Notes: generated by a model from the letters alone, not told the origin. A stretch of DNA of 64,000 nucleotides from an uncultured Pelagibacteraceae bacterium (GCA_902576815.1 CACGWQ010000006.1:1-64000), one strand, 5' to 3'; counted from the stretch's first letter, positions 1 through 12,000 are shown. Numbers and translations: made by a program.

Positions 1-273
1 TTTCTGTGAAATTTTAATTTTAGGAGATCCTTTTTTATTATTGTATATTTCTATATCATTAAAATTAATATTATTTCTAAATCCTATACCTAATGATTTT
101 ACGAAAGCTTCCTTAGCAGCAAATCTTTTTGCAAAAAAATTTGTTTTGTTTCTATATTTTTTTGATTGAATAATCTCATTTAATGTAAAGAGTCTTTTCT
201 TAAAACCTTTAATTTTTAAGGATTTTTCTATTCTTTTATTATCAATAATATCAACACCGTTACCAATTATCAT
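1..273 (-). CDS. acpS: holo-[acyl-carrier-protein] synthase (partial, C-terminus cut by window start)
   Basis: Reverse-strand translation from the ATG at 273 reads MIIGNGVDIIDNKRIEKSL...FFAKRFAAKEAFVKSLGIGF, with the AcpS motifs GxDI and FAAKEAxxKAxG; precedes pdxJ as is common in proteobacteria. Confidence 0.9.
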   Translation of the reverse strand, partial: MIIGNGVDIIDNKRIEKSLKIKGFKKRLFTLNEIIQSKKYRNKTNFFAKRFAAKEAFVKSLGIGFRNNINFNDIEIYNNKKGSPKIKISQK

Positions 274-992
274 TAGTTTAATATTTTTCTAAAATTGCTG
301 ATTACCTTTTTCATGCCAAACATGATGGACTCTCCTATTATAAAATGACCAATATTAAATTCCTCTATAGATTTAATCTTTCTCAAAATTTTAGTTGATT
401 TATAATCTAAGCCATGACCTGCATGAACCTCCATTCCTAGTTTTTTCGCTAACACGGCACAATTCTTTATTTTCTTAAACTCGACTAAATAATTTTTTTT
501 GTTCTTAACTCTTAATGCAAATTTTCCTGTATGAAGTTCCACACATTTCGCATTTAATTCTTTTGATGTTAAAACATCTTTAATATTTGGATTGATGAAA
601 AGACTCGTTCTAATTTTTTTTGAATTTAATTTACTAATTACTCTTGAAATTTTTTTTTTATTTTTTTTTAAATTAAGACCACCTTCAGTAGTAACTTCAT
701 TTCTTTTTTCAGGAACTATGCAAACAAAATTAGGTTTATATTTTAATGCAATTCTAAGCATTTCATTGTTAGCAGCCATTTCTAAATTTATTGGTACTCT
801 TTTAATTTTTGAAAATATAGCCACATCTTCATCTCGAATATGTCTACGATCTTCTCTTAAATGAATAGTTATAGAATTAGCTCCAAAATTCATAACTCGT
901 TTTGCATAAGAAATTGGATCAGGATGTCCTTCTCCTCTAGCATTCCTTAATGTTGCTATATGATCAACATTTACACCTAATCTAGATTTCAT
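273..992 (-). CDS. pdxJ: pyridoxine 5'-phosphate synthase
   Basis: LGVNVDHIATLRNARG N-terminus and VHAGHGLDY motif. Confidence 0.96.
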   Translation of the reverse strand: MKSRLGVNVDHIATLRNARGEGHPDPISYAKRVMNFGANSITIHLREDRRHIRDEDVAIFSKIKRVPINLEMAANNEMLRIALKYKPNFVCIVPEKRNEVTTEGGLNLKKNKKKISRVISKLNSKKIRTSLFINPNIKDVLTSKELNAKCVELHTGKFALRVKNKKNYLVEFKKIKNCAVLAKKLGMEVHAGHGLDYKSTKILRKIKSIEEFNIGHFIIGESIMFGMKKVISNFRKILN

Positions 993-1579
993 TTTAAATA
1001 TCTACTTCCAGGTTTTGTGATTGGAATCTTTTTCAACTCAATTGGTAAATCATTTTTTTTATAAGTTGGTATTTCTAATTTAATTTGAGAAATTATATTT
1101 TTATTTTTAATTTTTAAATTTGATTTATTTGATCTATCAATCATGCATGCATACCCGATAACTTTTGACTTAAATTTTTTTACTAGTTTTGCACATTCCA
1201 AACTTGATTTGCCTGTTGTAATGACATCTTCTACAATCAAAACTTTAGAATTTTTTTTTATTGAAAAACCTCTTCTTAAAGCAAATTTCCCATTAACTCT
1301 TTCACAAAAAATTGTCTCCTTATTCAATAAATTTCCGACGATATAACCTATTACAATGCCTCCCATAGCAGGTGACAAAATTATATCAATTTTTTTGAAT
1401 TTTTTTTTTATTTTAGTACTTAAAGATTTACAAAATTTTTCTGATTTTTTTGGATAACTTAATAATTTTGCACACTGAACATATTTAGGTGAATGTAAAC
1501 CTGAAGATAGTATAAAGTGTCCCTCTAAAAGCGCCTCAGTTTTTTTTAAAACCGCTAAAGAATCTTTTAAAGAAAGCAT
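989..1579 (-). CDS. pyrE: orotate phosphoribosyltransferase
   Basis: GHFILSSGLHSPKYVQ and the PRPP-binding VLIVEDVITTGKS motif. Confidence 0.94.
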   Translation of the reverse strand: MLSLKDSLAVLKKTEALLEGHFILSSGLHSPKYVQCAKLLSYPKKSEKFCKSLSTKIKKKFKKIDIILSPAMGGIVIGYIVGNLLNKETIFCERVNGKFALRRGFSIKKNSKVLIVEDVITTGKSSLECAKLVKKFKSKVIGYACMIDRSNKSNLKIKNKNIISQIKLEIPTYKKNDLPIELKKIPITKPGSRYLK

Positions 1580-3278
1580 ATTTTTTGTTTTTATGTCTAA
1601 TTATTTTGAAGTTATATTCTTTCTGTTTTAGCTCACTAATAAGTTTTGTAAAGTTTTTCAAATCTTGAATAATTAGGTTGAACCTAAAATTAATGGTTCT
1701 TTTAGTCTTTTCTACCATTTCAACACTTGAAATGTTGACATTATTGGTTCCGATCATTGTTGTGACATCACCTAATATACCGGGTCTATCAGGTAAAGAC
1801 ATCCAAAGGGTAGTATTATATTTTTTTTCTGTAGGCTTACTATCTTCTTTGTATTGCCAGTATCTTCTTATAGCAGCTCTAGCCTTGCCTGTCTTAGCAC
1901 TAGTTAACCAATGCAAAGAAGGTGAGTCTTTTTTTGATGTTAATATTTTAACTACATCTCCATTTCTTAATATCGACTGTAAGGGGCTTTCTTTTCCGTT
2001 TATTTCACAACCGATCGCGGTATCACCTACTTTAGTATGAACAGCATAAGCAAAATCAATTGGGCTTGCCTCTTTTGGTAGTTTTATAACTGAGCCCTTT
2101 GGTGTGAAACAAAAAACATTTTCTTGAAACATTTGAAGTTTTGTGTACTCAAAATAATGTTCAGGATTTTCATTTTTATCTATAATTTCTACAAGATCAG
2201 CAAGCCAGTCATATTCCTTCCATGTCAAAGAATTAAATTTTTCTGACGATTTATATTTCCAATGTGAAGCTATACCTCTTTGTGCAAATTCATGCATTTG
2301 TTGAGTTCTTAGCTGAATTTCGATCGGTCTTTTGTTTGGACCAATGACTGCTGTATGTAGTGATTTATAATTATTTATTTTCGGAGATGAAATGTAATCT
2401 TTAAATCTACCAGGTATACAATTCCATTTATTATGTAAAAATCCCAGTGTTTTATAACAATTTTCAACATTATCTAAAATTATTCTAAAACCAATTATGT
2501 CTGTAATTTGCTCTAGTGAGGTTCTTTTTTTTTGTATTTTTCTCCAAATAGAAAAAGGTGTTTTTTCTCTAGAATAAATTTTAAAATCAATATTATTTTC
2601 ATTTAATAGATTTTCAAATTCATTAAGAACAGAATTATAATTAATCAAATTATTATCTTTAATTGTGTCTAATCGATCTTTTATCATTTTTCGCGCCTCC
2701 GGATTTAAAACATCAAATGATAGATCTTCAAGTTCATCTCTGATTCTATTCATACCCATCCTATCAGCTAAAGGAGCATAAATTTCCATAGTTTCTTTAG
2801 CAATTCTTTTTCTTTTTTCTTCCTTATCAATAGCTTTTAAAGTCCGCATATTGTGCAAACGATCTGCAAGTTTTACAAGAAGGACTCTTATATCTTTAGA
2901 TGTTGCTAAAATCAGTTTTCTAAAATTTTCAGCTTTAGAGTTAGAAATAGCTTGGTTTTCAAAAACTGAAATTTTTGTAACTCCATCGACTAGGTCAGCA
3001 ACTTCTTTTCCAAATTGTTCCTCTATTGTTTTATAAGTTGCATAAGTATCTTCTATTGTATCATGAAGTAAACCAGTTGCTATTGTTGCGCTATCTAACT
3101 TAAGTTCGGTTAAAATATTTGCAACAGCAACAGGATGAATAACGTAAGGATCTCCTGATTGTCGTTTTTGATCTTTATGAACTTTAACTGCAAAATCATA
3201 TGCTTTGCTTAGAGTTTCTGGATTAAGAAACTTATTGTATGATTTAACTTTATTTATTAATTCGTCAGAATTTAACAT
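1536..3278 (-). CDS. bifunctional (p)ppGpp synthetase/hydrolase (RSH family)
   Basis: HD hydrolase (LLHDTIEDT), synthetase (YKSLHTAVIGP, EIQLRTQQMHEFAQRGIASHWKYK), TGS and ACT-like C-terminus. Confidence 0.95.
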   Translation of the reverse strand: MLNSDELINKVKSYNKFLNPETLSKAYDFAVKVHKDQKRQSGDPYVIHPVAVANILTELKLDSATIATGLLHDTIEDTYATYKTIEEQFGKEVADLVDGVTKISVFENQAISNSKAENFRKLILATSKDIRVLLVKLADRLHNMRTLKAIDKEEKRKRIAKETMEIYAPLADRMGMNRIRDELEDLSFDVLNPEARKMIKDRLDTIKDNNLINYNSVLNEFENLLNENNIDFKIYSREKTPFSIWRKIQKKRTSLEQITDIIGFRIILDNVENCYKTLGFLHNKWNCIPGRFKDYISSPKINNYKSLHTAVIGPNKRPIEIQLRTQQMHEFAQRGIASHWKYKSSEKFNSLTWKEYDWLADLVEIIDKNENPEHYFEYTKLQMFQENVFCFTPKGSVIKLPKEASPIDFAYAVHTKVGDTAIGCEINGKESPLQSILRNGDVVKILTSKKDSPSLHWLTSAKTGKARAAIRRYWQYKEDSKPTEKKYNTTLWMSLPDRPGILGDVTTMIGTNNVNISSVEMVEKTKRTINFRFNLIIQDLKNFTKLISELKQKEYNFKIIRHKNKKYAFFKRFFSGFKKN

Positions 3279-3298
3279 TAATTTATTATATCATTTAT

Positions 3299-3886
3299 TT
3301 AGATAACTTTAATACTTCTTAAATTTTTTTTTTTTAAATTAGATAAGAGTTTTACTATATTTTTTTTCAATTTTGGGTGAGACCAATTCTTACATACTTC
3401 AAACAACGGCATAAGAACAAAGTTTCTATTATGCATTCTTGGATGTGGGATCTCTAAATTGATTGAGCCTCTATTTAATTTAATAAACTTTCCATTAAAA
3501 TCCAAAATATCAATATCACAATTTCTTGGATGATTTTGTGGTGCTGATTTTCTTCCCAATTTTTTTTCTATAGACTTAATTAATTTAAACAGCTCAAATT
3601 GATTTAATTTTGTCTTTATCAGTAATACAGAATTAATAAATTTTGGAAAACTAGGATCTGGCCATGATTCACTCTCATAATAGCTAGATGTTTTGACAAT
3701 TTTAACATTTTGAGCCTCCAATAAATATTTAGATTTTTCTAAAAAATGTAATCTATTTCCTAAATTAGATCCTATTGATAGATAGACATAATTAACTTGA
3801 GCGTCTGAAATATCTTGCTTTTTCACGATTCCAATCTTTGGTTTTTTTAGTTTGTCGCTTATCGTATTGTTTTTTACCCTTTGCAA
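3299..3886 (-). CDS. folK: 2-amino-4-hydroxy-6-hydroxymethyldihydropteridine pyrophosphokinase; true start uncertain
   Basis: [11 protein letters not shown] and [12 protein letters not shown] / [16 protein letters not shown] motifs; the listed ATG overlaps smpB by 95 nt. Confidence 0.9.
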   Translation of the reverse strand: MQRVKNNTISDKLKKPKIGIVKKQDISDAQVNYVYLSIGSNLGNRLHFLEKSKYLLEAQNVKIVKTSSYYESESWPDPSFPKFINSVLLIKTKLNQFELFKLIKSIEKKLGRKSAPQNHPRNCDIDILDFNGKFIKLNRGSINLEIPHPRMHNRNFVLMPLFEVCKNWSHPKLKKNIVKLLSNLKKKNLRSIKVI

Positions 3887-4265
3887 CTGCTATTTCAACT
3901 TTAGCTTTACCTTTTTTAAAATACATTTTAGTTGGCACTAAAGTTAAGCCATCCTCATTAATTTTACCAATAAGTTTATTGATTTCCTTTTTATTAAGTA
4001 AAAGTTTTCTCTCAGAATAAGGATTGTGATTTGAATAACTGGCTTGTTTATATATAGGTATATGTGAATTTATTAAAAAAATTTCACCTTCTTTTTCTAT
4101 AGCGTATGATTCTGCAATATTTATTTTTCCGTCTCTTACAGATTTTATCTCAGATCCCTTAAGTACAATTCCGGCCTCAAAAATTTCCTTAAAGAAAAAA
4201 TTGAAAGAAGCTTTTCGATTTATTGTAATGATCTTGATACCAGATGTAAATTTATCACTCATCAA
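3792..4265 (-). CDS. smpB: SsrA-binding protein
   Basis: [35 protein letters not shown]. Confidence 0.95.
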   Translation of the reverse strand: MMSDKFTSGIKIITINRKASFNFFFKEIFEAGIVLKGSEIKSVRDGKINIAESYAIEKEGEIFLINSHIPIYKQASYSNHNPYSERKLLLNKKEINKLIGKINEDGLTLVPTKMYFKKGKAKVEIAVAKGKKQYDKRQTKKTKDWNREKARYFRRSS

Positions 4266-5142
4266 TAAGATTTGCTACTTTCAATGCTTTCTCGACTTCC
4301 TTTTTTGTATTTTCAGTTATTTTTACTAAAGGTAATCTTACAGCATCATCACATAGACCAAGTAATTTAGCAGCATACTTAACTGGTGAAGGATTGCTTT
4401 CAATAAATAAATTTTTATGCAACGGCTGCAACATATCATCAAGCGCTTGGGCTTTTTTTAAGTCATTCTCATTTGAAGATTTTGATAATTTTTGAAATTC
4501 AGAACATAATTTGGGAGCGACGTTTGCTGTAACACTAATTGTTCCAACTCCTCCTCGTTTATTAAATTCAAATGCATTATCATCATTTCCAGTAAGTTGA
4601 ATAAAATCATTACCCATTTTTTCTTTTTGTTGATCAACACGATTTAGATCACCCGTTGCATCTTTAACCCCAACTATATTTTTTAGTTCATATAATCTAG
4701 CCATTGTTTCAACACTCATATCAATAACTGAACGGCTAGGAATATTATAAATTATAATTGGAATTCCACAGTTATCATTAATCGATTTATAATGTTGATA
4801 TAATCCTTCTTGAGTAGGTTTATTATAATATGGTGTAACAACTAAAGCGCCATCTGCACCGGCTTTTTCAGCATGTTTGGTTAATGAAACAGCTTCTTCT
4901 GTAGAATTAGATCCCGTACCAGCTATTATAGGAAGTTTTCCACTAGCTTCTTTTATACATAATTCAATTGTTCTCTCATGTTCTTCATGAGATAACGTTG
5001 GTGACTCGCCTGTTGTTCCGACTGGAACTAGCCCGTTTGTTCCATTTTCCAAATGATGATTAATAATTTTTATGTAACTTTCTTCGTCAAGCTTGTTGTC
5101 TTTAAACGGTGTTATTAAAGCTACATTTGATCCTTTAAACAT
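4255..5142 (-). CDS. dapA: 4-hydroxy-tetrahydrodipicolinate synthase
   Basis: [39 protein letters not shown]. Confidence 0.95.
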   Translation of the reverse strand: MFKGSNVALITPFKDNKLDEESYIKIINHHLENGTNGLVPVGTTGESPTLSHEEHERTIELCIKEASGKLPIIAGTGSNSTEEAVSLTKHAEKAGADGALVVTPYYNKPTQEGLYQHYKSINDNCGIPIIIYNIPSRSVIDMSVETMARLYELKNIVGVKDATGDLNRVDQQKEKMGNDFIQLTGNDDNAFEFNKRGGVGTISVTANVAPKLCSEFQKLSKSSNENDLKKAQALDDMLQPLHKNLFIESNPSPVKYAAKLLGLCDDAVRLPLVKITENTKKEVEKALKVANLIDE

Positions 5143-5177
5143 AATTATTTATAACATAAGTTGTTTGATTTAATAAA

Positions 5178-7376
5178 ATGTATTTAAAATTATTAACAAC
5201 AATTATCCTTTATTTCTTATCGTTTCAATCTGCTTTTTCAAATGAAGCTATACTTCCTATTAAAAAACCAGATTTAAATGAACAAAATGCAACAAAAAAA
5301 ATAGCTGAAATCATTCCTCTACCGAAACCATCTAAAAAAGATGAAATTGAAAAAGAAATTAAAGTTTCAACAACAGAGATATTTAAAAAAATTGATGGTG
5401 TAATAATTCCAAAAAATAAGCCTCTTGTAGTTAAAGAAAAGTTAAGAAAGATTAAAAAACAGAAGTTTTATAGCGATAGAGATTTGAAGTATGCAAAACA
5501 GGCAATTTCTTTTATGGAAAAGAGCAACTGGAAAGATGCGAAAAAAGCCGCAAGTAAAGCAAGAGCAAAATCTATTTATGATTTTATTCAATGGAGGCAT
5601 CTTCTCACAGTAGGTAACAGGGCTACTTTTACAGAATATAAACAGTTTATCGAAAGAGTAAAAAATTATCCAAGAATAGATAGAGTTCGTTACTTAGGAG
5701 AACACAAAATAAATTCTAAAAATCACACTAAAAATGAAATTATACAGTGGTTTGATAAATACCCTCCTTTAAGTGGATATGGAAAAATGATGCTTGGAGA
5801 TAGTTTGTTATCAAAAAATAAAGAGAAAGCTATAAATTTCATAAAAGAGGGATTTATAACAGCTGATTTAAGTAAAAATGATCTTATTTTTTTCAGAAAG
5901 AAATTTAAAAAATATTTGAACACTAGTGATTATATTAAAAGAGCTGATTATTTAGCTTGGGAGAACAAGTATTGGGACCTTAAAAGAATGTTAAGATATC
6001 TTCCAAAAGATTATCAACTTTTATACACAGCAAGGCAATTGTTAATGAGCAGATCTTATGGAGTTGATAGCGCTATCTCGAATGTGCCTGCAAGTTTAAA
6101 AAAAGATGCAGGTTTAAATTATGATAGACTCAAATGGAGAAGGAAAAGAGGAAGAGTTGATAGTTCTTTAGAAATTTTACTAAGTATCAAAAATAATAAA
6201 GGCTATATGGTTCGCCCAGATAAATGGTGGGTTGAAAGATCAATAATTGCGAGATCACTTATTTATAAGAAAAGATATGAGCAAGCTTATAAAATTACAA
6301 GTAAACATGGCCTATCAGAGGGTGCCGAATTAGCTGAGGCTGAATGGATGAGTGGATGGATTGCTTTAAGTTTCTTAAAAGATCCAATATTAGCAAAAAA
6401 TCATTTTACTAAATTTTATAATAATGTTGGATATCCAATTAGTTTATCAAGAGGTGCTTATTGGCTTGGAAAAGCGAACTTGGCACTAAATAATAAGGAA
6501 GAAGCAGATAAATGGTTTAAAGAAGGTTCAAAATATCTAACAACCTATTACGGTCAATTATCTCATATGAAAATATATCCAAATAAAACTTTTGTACTGA
6601 AGGAAACGACACAAGTTGATAAAAATTACGCAGAGAGTTTTTACAAAAATAAATTAGTCGCAATTGTCCATTTATTAGATGAGGTAAAAAAAGACAAATA
6701 CACAAAGCACATTCTAAGATTTTTAGCTAACGACAATGTCTCTGCAGGGAGTGAAGTATTGGCAGCAAAATTAGCAACTGACATCTCTAGATTTGATTTT
6801 GCTATTCAGATTTCTAAAATAGCATCTTATCAAAAAAGGTTTCATAACAAATATAATTATCCAGTTATAAGTACTCCGAATAAGATTGGATCTCGAAAAA
6901 TCCCAGAGCAGGCTTTAATTTTATCTATTATAAGACAAGAAAGTGAGTTTGATATATCTGCTAGAAGTAGGGTTGGAGCACAAGGCTTAATGCAGTTGAT
7001 GCCTTACACAGCAAAGACAGTCGCAAAGCAAGCGAAGGTTTCTTATTCAAAATCCCGTTTAACAACAAGTCCTGAATATAATATAAATTTAGGATCTTTT
7101 TATATTGCTGGTTTAATTCTTGATTATGATGGGTCCTACCCTTTCGCAGTAGCGGCATATAATGCAGGACCAAAAAGAGTGAAGTATTGGAAAAAAATTA
7201 ATAAAGATCCGCAAAAAAAACAAATCGATTATGTTGATTGGGTTGAACTTATTAAGTTTAAAGAGACCAGAAATTATGTTCAAAGGGTTATGGAAAACTA
7301 TAATGTCTATAGATATATTTTGTCTCAAAAACCGATATTTTTAAAAGATTTTTTTAGAAATAATCCGCTCTATTAA
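5178..7376 (+). CDS. lytic murein transglycosylase (Slt70-like)
   Basis: Signal-like N-terminus; SLT domain ALILSIIRQESEFDISARSRVGAQGLMQLMPYTA...VAAYNAGPKRVKYW. Confidence 0.9.
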   Translation: MYLKLLTTIILYFLSFQSAFSNEAILPIKKPDLNEQNATKKIAEIIPLPKPSKKDEIEKEIKVSTTEIFKKIDGVIIPKNKPLVVKEKLRKIKKQKFYSDRDLKYAKQAISFMEKSNWKDAKKAASKARAKSIYDFIQWRHLLTVGNRATFTEYKQFIERVKNYPRIDRVRYLGEHKINSKNHTKNEIIQWFDKYPPLSGYGKMMLGDSLLSKNKEKAINFIKEGFITADLSKNDLIFFRKKFKKYLNTSDYIKRADYLAWENKYWDLKRMLRYLPKDYQLLYTARQLLMSRSYGVDSAISNVPASLKKDAGLNYDRLKWRRKRGRVDSSLEILLSIKNNKGYMVRPDKWWVERSIIARSLIYKKRYEQAYKITSKHGLSEGAELAEAEWMSGWIALSFLKDPILAKNHFTKFYNNVGYPISLSRGAYWLGKANLALNNKEEADKWFKEGSKYLTTYYGQLSHMKIYPNKTFVLKETTQVDKNYAESFYKNKLVAIVHLLDEVKKDKYTKHILRFLANDNVSAGSEVLAAKLATDISRFDFAIQISKIASYQKRFHNKYNYPVISTPNKIGSRKIPEQALILSIIRQESEFDISARSRVGAQGLMQLMPYTAKTVAKQAKVSYSKSRLTTSPEYNINLGSFYIAGLILDYDGSYPFAVAAYNAGPKRVKYWKKINKDPQKKQIDYVDWVELIKFKETRNYVQRVMENYNVYRYILSQKPIFLKDFFRNNPLY

Positions 7377-7471
7377 TGGCGGAAGGAGAGGGATTCGAAC
7401 CCTCGGTACACCTTTTCAAGCGTACGGCGGTTTAGCAAACCGCTGGTTTAAACCAGCTCACCCATCCTTCC
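7377..7471 (-). tRNA. tRNA-Ser (anticodon GCT)
   Basis: Reverse complement GGAAGGATGGG...TTTGCTAAACC...GGTTCGAATCCCTCTCCTTCCGCCA; long variable arm; encoded CCA. Confidence 0.95.
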
Positions 7472-7487
7472 ACGATAATATGTGTAA

Positions 7488-7520
7488 CTTGAAATCATTG
7501 AATATTCAATCATATTCAAG
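7488..7520. promoter_or_regulatory. 33-nt near-perfect inverted repeat (candidate operator) in the tRNA-Ser/soxB divergent region
   Basis: CTTGAAATCATTGAATATTCAATCATATTCAAG: arms CTTGAA/TTCAAG and core TTGAATATTCAA, with one mismatch and one bulge. Confidence 0.5.
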
Positions 7521-7535
7521 TAATTTCTCCAGAAT

Positions 7536-8789
7536 ATGAAAAACAAATATTCAGTATTCTCTCTAATAAAAAATGCTTTATCACAGCATGAGAATTGGCA
7601 ACAAGCTTGGGGAAATCCAGAGCCAAAAAAAGAATACGATGCTATTATTGTGGGTGGTGGCGGACACGGTTTAGCTACTGCTTATTATTTGGCAAAGAAA
7701 CATAATTTAAAAAATATTGCAGTCTTAGAAAAAGGTTGGATTGGTGGTGGAAATACAGGGCGTAACACTACAATCATTAGATCAAATTATTTATGGGATG
7801 CTAGTGCTGGATTATATGATCATGCGCTTAAACTATGGGAAAATTTATCTCAAGAGTTAAATTACAATGTGATGTTCAGTCAAAGAGGTGTAATGAATTT
7901 AGCTCACAATCTTCAAGATGTAAGAGATTTAAAAAGAAGAACACATGCTAATAGACTAAATGGAATTGATGCAGTTTGGTTAAATACTGAGGAAGTTAAA
8001 AAATTTTGTCCAATTATAAATACATCACCTGATATCAGATATCCAGTTTTGGGTGGAACATTACAAAGAAGAGCTGGAACAGCAAGACATGATGCTGTTG
8101 CCTGGGGTTATGCAAGAGGCGCAAGCGATATGGGTGTTGATATAATTCAAAACTGTGAAGTTAAAGGTATAAAAAGAAATGGTGATAAAGTTGAAGGAAT
8201 AGAAACAACTAAAGGATTTATAAAAACTAATAAAATTGGGGTTGTTGCGGCAGGCCACTCAAGTGTGATTGCAAATATGGCTGGATTAAAACTGCCTCTT
8301 GAAAGTAAACCATTACAAGCGTTAGTTTCAGAGCCAGTAAAACCAATTATTGATACTGTTGTAATGTCAAATGCAGTTCATGCTTATGTAAGTCAATCGG
8401 ATAAAGGCGAATTAGTTATAGGCGCGGGAACAGATTCATATGTTTCATATACTCAAAGAGGAAGTCATAATATTGTCGAAGAAACTTTAAAGGCTATTTT
8501 AGAACTCTACCCTATTTTTAGTAGAATGAAGATGTTAAGACAATGGGGAGGAATTGTTGATATATGTCCAGATGCAAGCCCTATTATAAGTAAAACTAAT
8601 ATAAAAGGTTTATATTTTAATTGTGGTTGGGGTACCGGTGGTTTTAAAGCTACCCCAGGATCAGGAGATTTATTTGCTCACACAATCGCAAATGATGAGC
8701 CACATAAATTAAATGCAGCATTTAATTTAAATAGATTTGTAAGCGGTGATCTTGTCGATGAACATGGTGCTGCAGCAGTTGCACATTAA
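7536..8789 (+). CDS. soxB: sarcosine oxidase subunit beta
   Basis: FAD-binding [49 protein letters not shown]. Confidence 0.95.
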   Translation: MKNKYSVFSLIKNALSQHENWQQAWGNPEPKKEYDAIIVGGGGHGLATAYYLAKKHNLKNIAVLEKGWIGGGNTGRNTTIIRSNYLWDASAGLYDHALKLWENLSQELNYNVMFSQRGVMNLAHNLQDVRDLKRRTHANRLNGIDAVWLNTEEVKKFCPIINTSPDIRYPVLGGTLQRRAGTARHDAVAWGYARGASDMGVDIIQNCEVKGIKRNGDKVEGIETTKGFIKTNKIGVVAAGHSSVIANMAGLKLPLESKPLQALVSEPVKPIIDTVVMSNAVHAYVSQSDKGELVIGAGTDSYVSYTQRGSHNIVEETLKAILELYPIFSRMKMLRQWGGIVDICPDASPIISKTNIKGLYFNCGWGTGGFKATPGSGDLFAHTIANDEPHKLNAAFNLNRFVSGDLVDEHGAAAVAH

Positions 8790-8791
8790 TA

Positions 8792-9073
8792 ATGTTTTTA
8801 ATTAATTGTCCATTTTGTGGAGATAGAGATCAAAGTGAATTTTCTTCAGGTGGCGAAGCTCATATAGTTAGACCAAAACAACCAACTGAACTTAGCGATG
8901 ATGAATGGGCGGAATATCTATTTATGAGAAAAAATATTAAAGGTATTCAATTTGAAAGATGGAATCATGTTCACGGATGTAGGAAATGGTTCAATGTTGT
9001 TAGAGATACATCTAATGATAAAATACTATCTGTTTATAAAATGGGTGAAAAGCCTCCTGTAAATTATAAGTAA
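8792..9073 (+). CDS. soxD: sarcosine oxidase subunit delta
   Basis: CPFCGDRDQSEFSSGGEAHIVRP; WNHVHGCRKWFNVVRDT; sits between soxB and soxA. Confidence 0.95.
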   Translation: MFLINCPFCGDRDQSEFSSGGEAHIVRPKQPTELSDDEWAEYLFMRKNIKGIQFERWNHVHGCRKWFNVVRDTSNDKILSVYKMGEKPPVNYK

Positions 9074-12000
9074 TGCCCAATTATAGAATACATAAAACTG
9101 AATATATTGATGAAACTAAAAGAGTTTCATTTAAATATGATGGTAAGACTTATTTTGGATATGAAGGTGATACCTTAGCGTCAGCACTTTTAGCAAATGG
9201 TATTCATTTAGTCGGCAGAAGTTTTAAATATCACAGACCAAGGGGCATAGTTTCTTGTGGAGCAGAAGAACCTAATGCAATTTGTCAAATTGGTAGTAAA
9301 AAAGACTTAACCGAACCAAATGTAAGAGCAACTGAGTTAGAATTGTATGAAGGATTAGAAGCAAGTTCTCAAAATTGCTGGCCTAACGTAAAATTTGATA
9401 TTGGGGGTATTAATAATTTTATATCACCATTAATTCCTGCAGGCTTTTATTATAAAACATTTATGTGGCCTAAGAGTTTTTGGAAAAAAGTATATGAACC
9501 ATTAATACGATTATCTGCAGGCTTGGGAAAATCTCCTACAGAACCAGATCCTGATATCTATGATCACAAACATGTTCATTACGATGTATTAGTTATTGGT
9601 GGTGGAGTTTCAGGTATTATTTCTGCAAAAATGGCTGCAAAAAATAATTTAAAAACTTTATTAATAGATGACAAAAAAATACTAGGTGGTTCTACAATTT
9701 ATCAAAACAATGAGTCTATTAAGATTGATGATAAATTATCAAGTGAATGGTTAAAAAATGAAATTCAAGAAATTAAAAAATTAAGTAATTTAACAATTAA
9801 GACAAGAACAAGTATTGCAGCTTATCATGGATACAATTTTCTTTTAGCTAAAGAAAATTTAACAGATCATTTACCAGAGGAAAAAAAGAAAAATAAGATT
9901 AGACAACGATTATGGAAAATAAGAGCAAAAAAAGTTGTAATTGCAACTGGATCAATTGAAAGACCACTTGTATTCAATAATAATGATAGACCAGGAATAT
10001 TATTATCTAATTCTATAAACAAATATTTAGATTATTACGGCGTTACCTGTGGAGAAAATATAATATTATTTACGAATAATGATAGTGCATACGAAACTTC
10101 AATTTCACTTCATAAAAAAGGTATAAAGAATATAATTGTTGATTTAAGAAAATCTGCTAGCTCTGAATTAATCAAACAAGCAGAAAATCTAGGAATAAAA
10201 ATCTACTTCAATCATGTTGTAACAAATACTTTTGGATACAGAAAAATTAATTCATTAGAAATCATGAAACTATCGGAAGATGGAAATACAACTGTAGGCA
10301 ATAAAATTAGATTAAGTTGTGACTGTTTAGGAATGAGTGGTGGATGGACACCTATGGTGCATATGCATACTCAATCTGGGGGTAAATTAGATTTTAGAGA
10401 TGAAGACCAAGTATTCTTACCAAAAGAAAATAGTGAAGATCAAATTTCTGTTGGTTCATGCAATGGAGATTTTGATTTAGAAAATATTATAGATAAAACA
10501 GTCAATAAAATTAATAAATTCTTAGATATAGATAATCAAGATTACCAGGATACAAATATAATTTGCTCTAAAGAAAATGATAAAAGAAATATATGGCTTT
10601 TACCAAATAAAATACCTTTAGGTAAAACAAAATGCTTTATAGATTTTCAAAATGACTCAACTGCAAAAGATATAAAATTAGCCTTAAAAGAAGGTTTTAG
10701 ATCAATTGAACATGTAAAAAGATATACAACGACTGGTATGGCAACAGATCAGGGAAAGTTATCTAATATGCACGCACTTGGGATTATAGCTGATACAGCT
10801 GGTGTAAAAATGGGTACATTGGGAACAACTACATTTAGGCCTCCATTCACGCCATTAACTTTCGGAACACTAGTTGGGAGAAATGTTGGAAAATTTTTTG
10901 AAGTAGTAAGAAAAACATCCATGCATGAATGGCATGTGGAAAATAATGCAGAATTTGAAAATGTTGGTCAGTGGAAAAGACCCTGGTACTATCCAAAAAA
11001 CAGTGAAAATATGCATGATGCTGTTCAAAGAGAAAGTAAAGCGGCACGTGACAGTGCGGGAATCTTGGATGCATCAACTCTAGGAAAAATTGATATCCAA
11101 GGAACAGATGCATCAGAATTTTTAAATCGAGTTTACACAAATGCTTGGTCAAAACTTGCAATCGGAAAATGTAGATACGGACTTATGTTAAACGAGGATG
11201 GTATGGTTTATGACGACGGTGTTACTACAAGAATATCTGAAAATCATTATCTAATGACAACCACCACTGGGGGGGCCGCAAATGTATTAAGCAAACTTGA
11301 GGATTATTTACAAACGGAGTGGCCAGAGTTAGATGTTTATTTAACATCAGTGACAGATCATTATTCTACAGCAAGTATTTGTGGTCCAAATTCAAAAAAA
11401 ATCCTTAACAAACTTTTTCCAAATTTAGATTTAAGTGATGAAAACTTCCCTCATATGTCATTTAAAGAAGATAAACTTGAAAATATAAATTGTAGAATAA
11501 TGAGAATAAGTTTTACAGGTGAACTAAGCTATGAAATTAACATAGAGTCGAAATATGGACATTCATTATGGAAAATGTGTATAGAATCTGGGAAAGAGTT
11601 TAATTTGACACCTTATGGTACCGAAACAATGCACCTACTCAGAGCTGAAAAAGGTTTCATTATTGTTGGACAAGATACAGACGGCACAATGACTCCTTCA
11701 GACTTACAGATGGATTGGATTGTAAGTAAAAAGAAATATGACTTCATTGGTAAAAGATCTTTATATAGAAGTGATACTATTAGAGAAGATAGAAAGCAAT
11801 TGGTAGGACTACTTACAGATGATCCAAAAGAAATTTTGGAAGAAGGTGCTCAAATTGTTTCAGACGTTAAATCAAAGCCTATAGATATGCTAGGACATGT
11901 AACTTCCAGCTATTTTAGTCCAAACCTAAATAAATCAATTGCCTTAGCTGTAGTTAGGAGTGGAAAAACAATGAAGGGTCAAAAATTAATTATTCCAATG

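Noticed and set aside
10847-11161. Antisense ORFs listed in the ORF track (for example 104 aa within soxA, 141 aa within rpoC, 179 aa opposite rpsC)
   Set aside because: They lie opposite well-supported conserved genes, show no recognisable domains, and are expected by chance from the reverse complement of biased coding sequence
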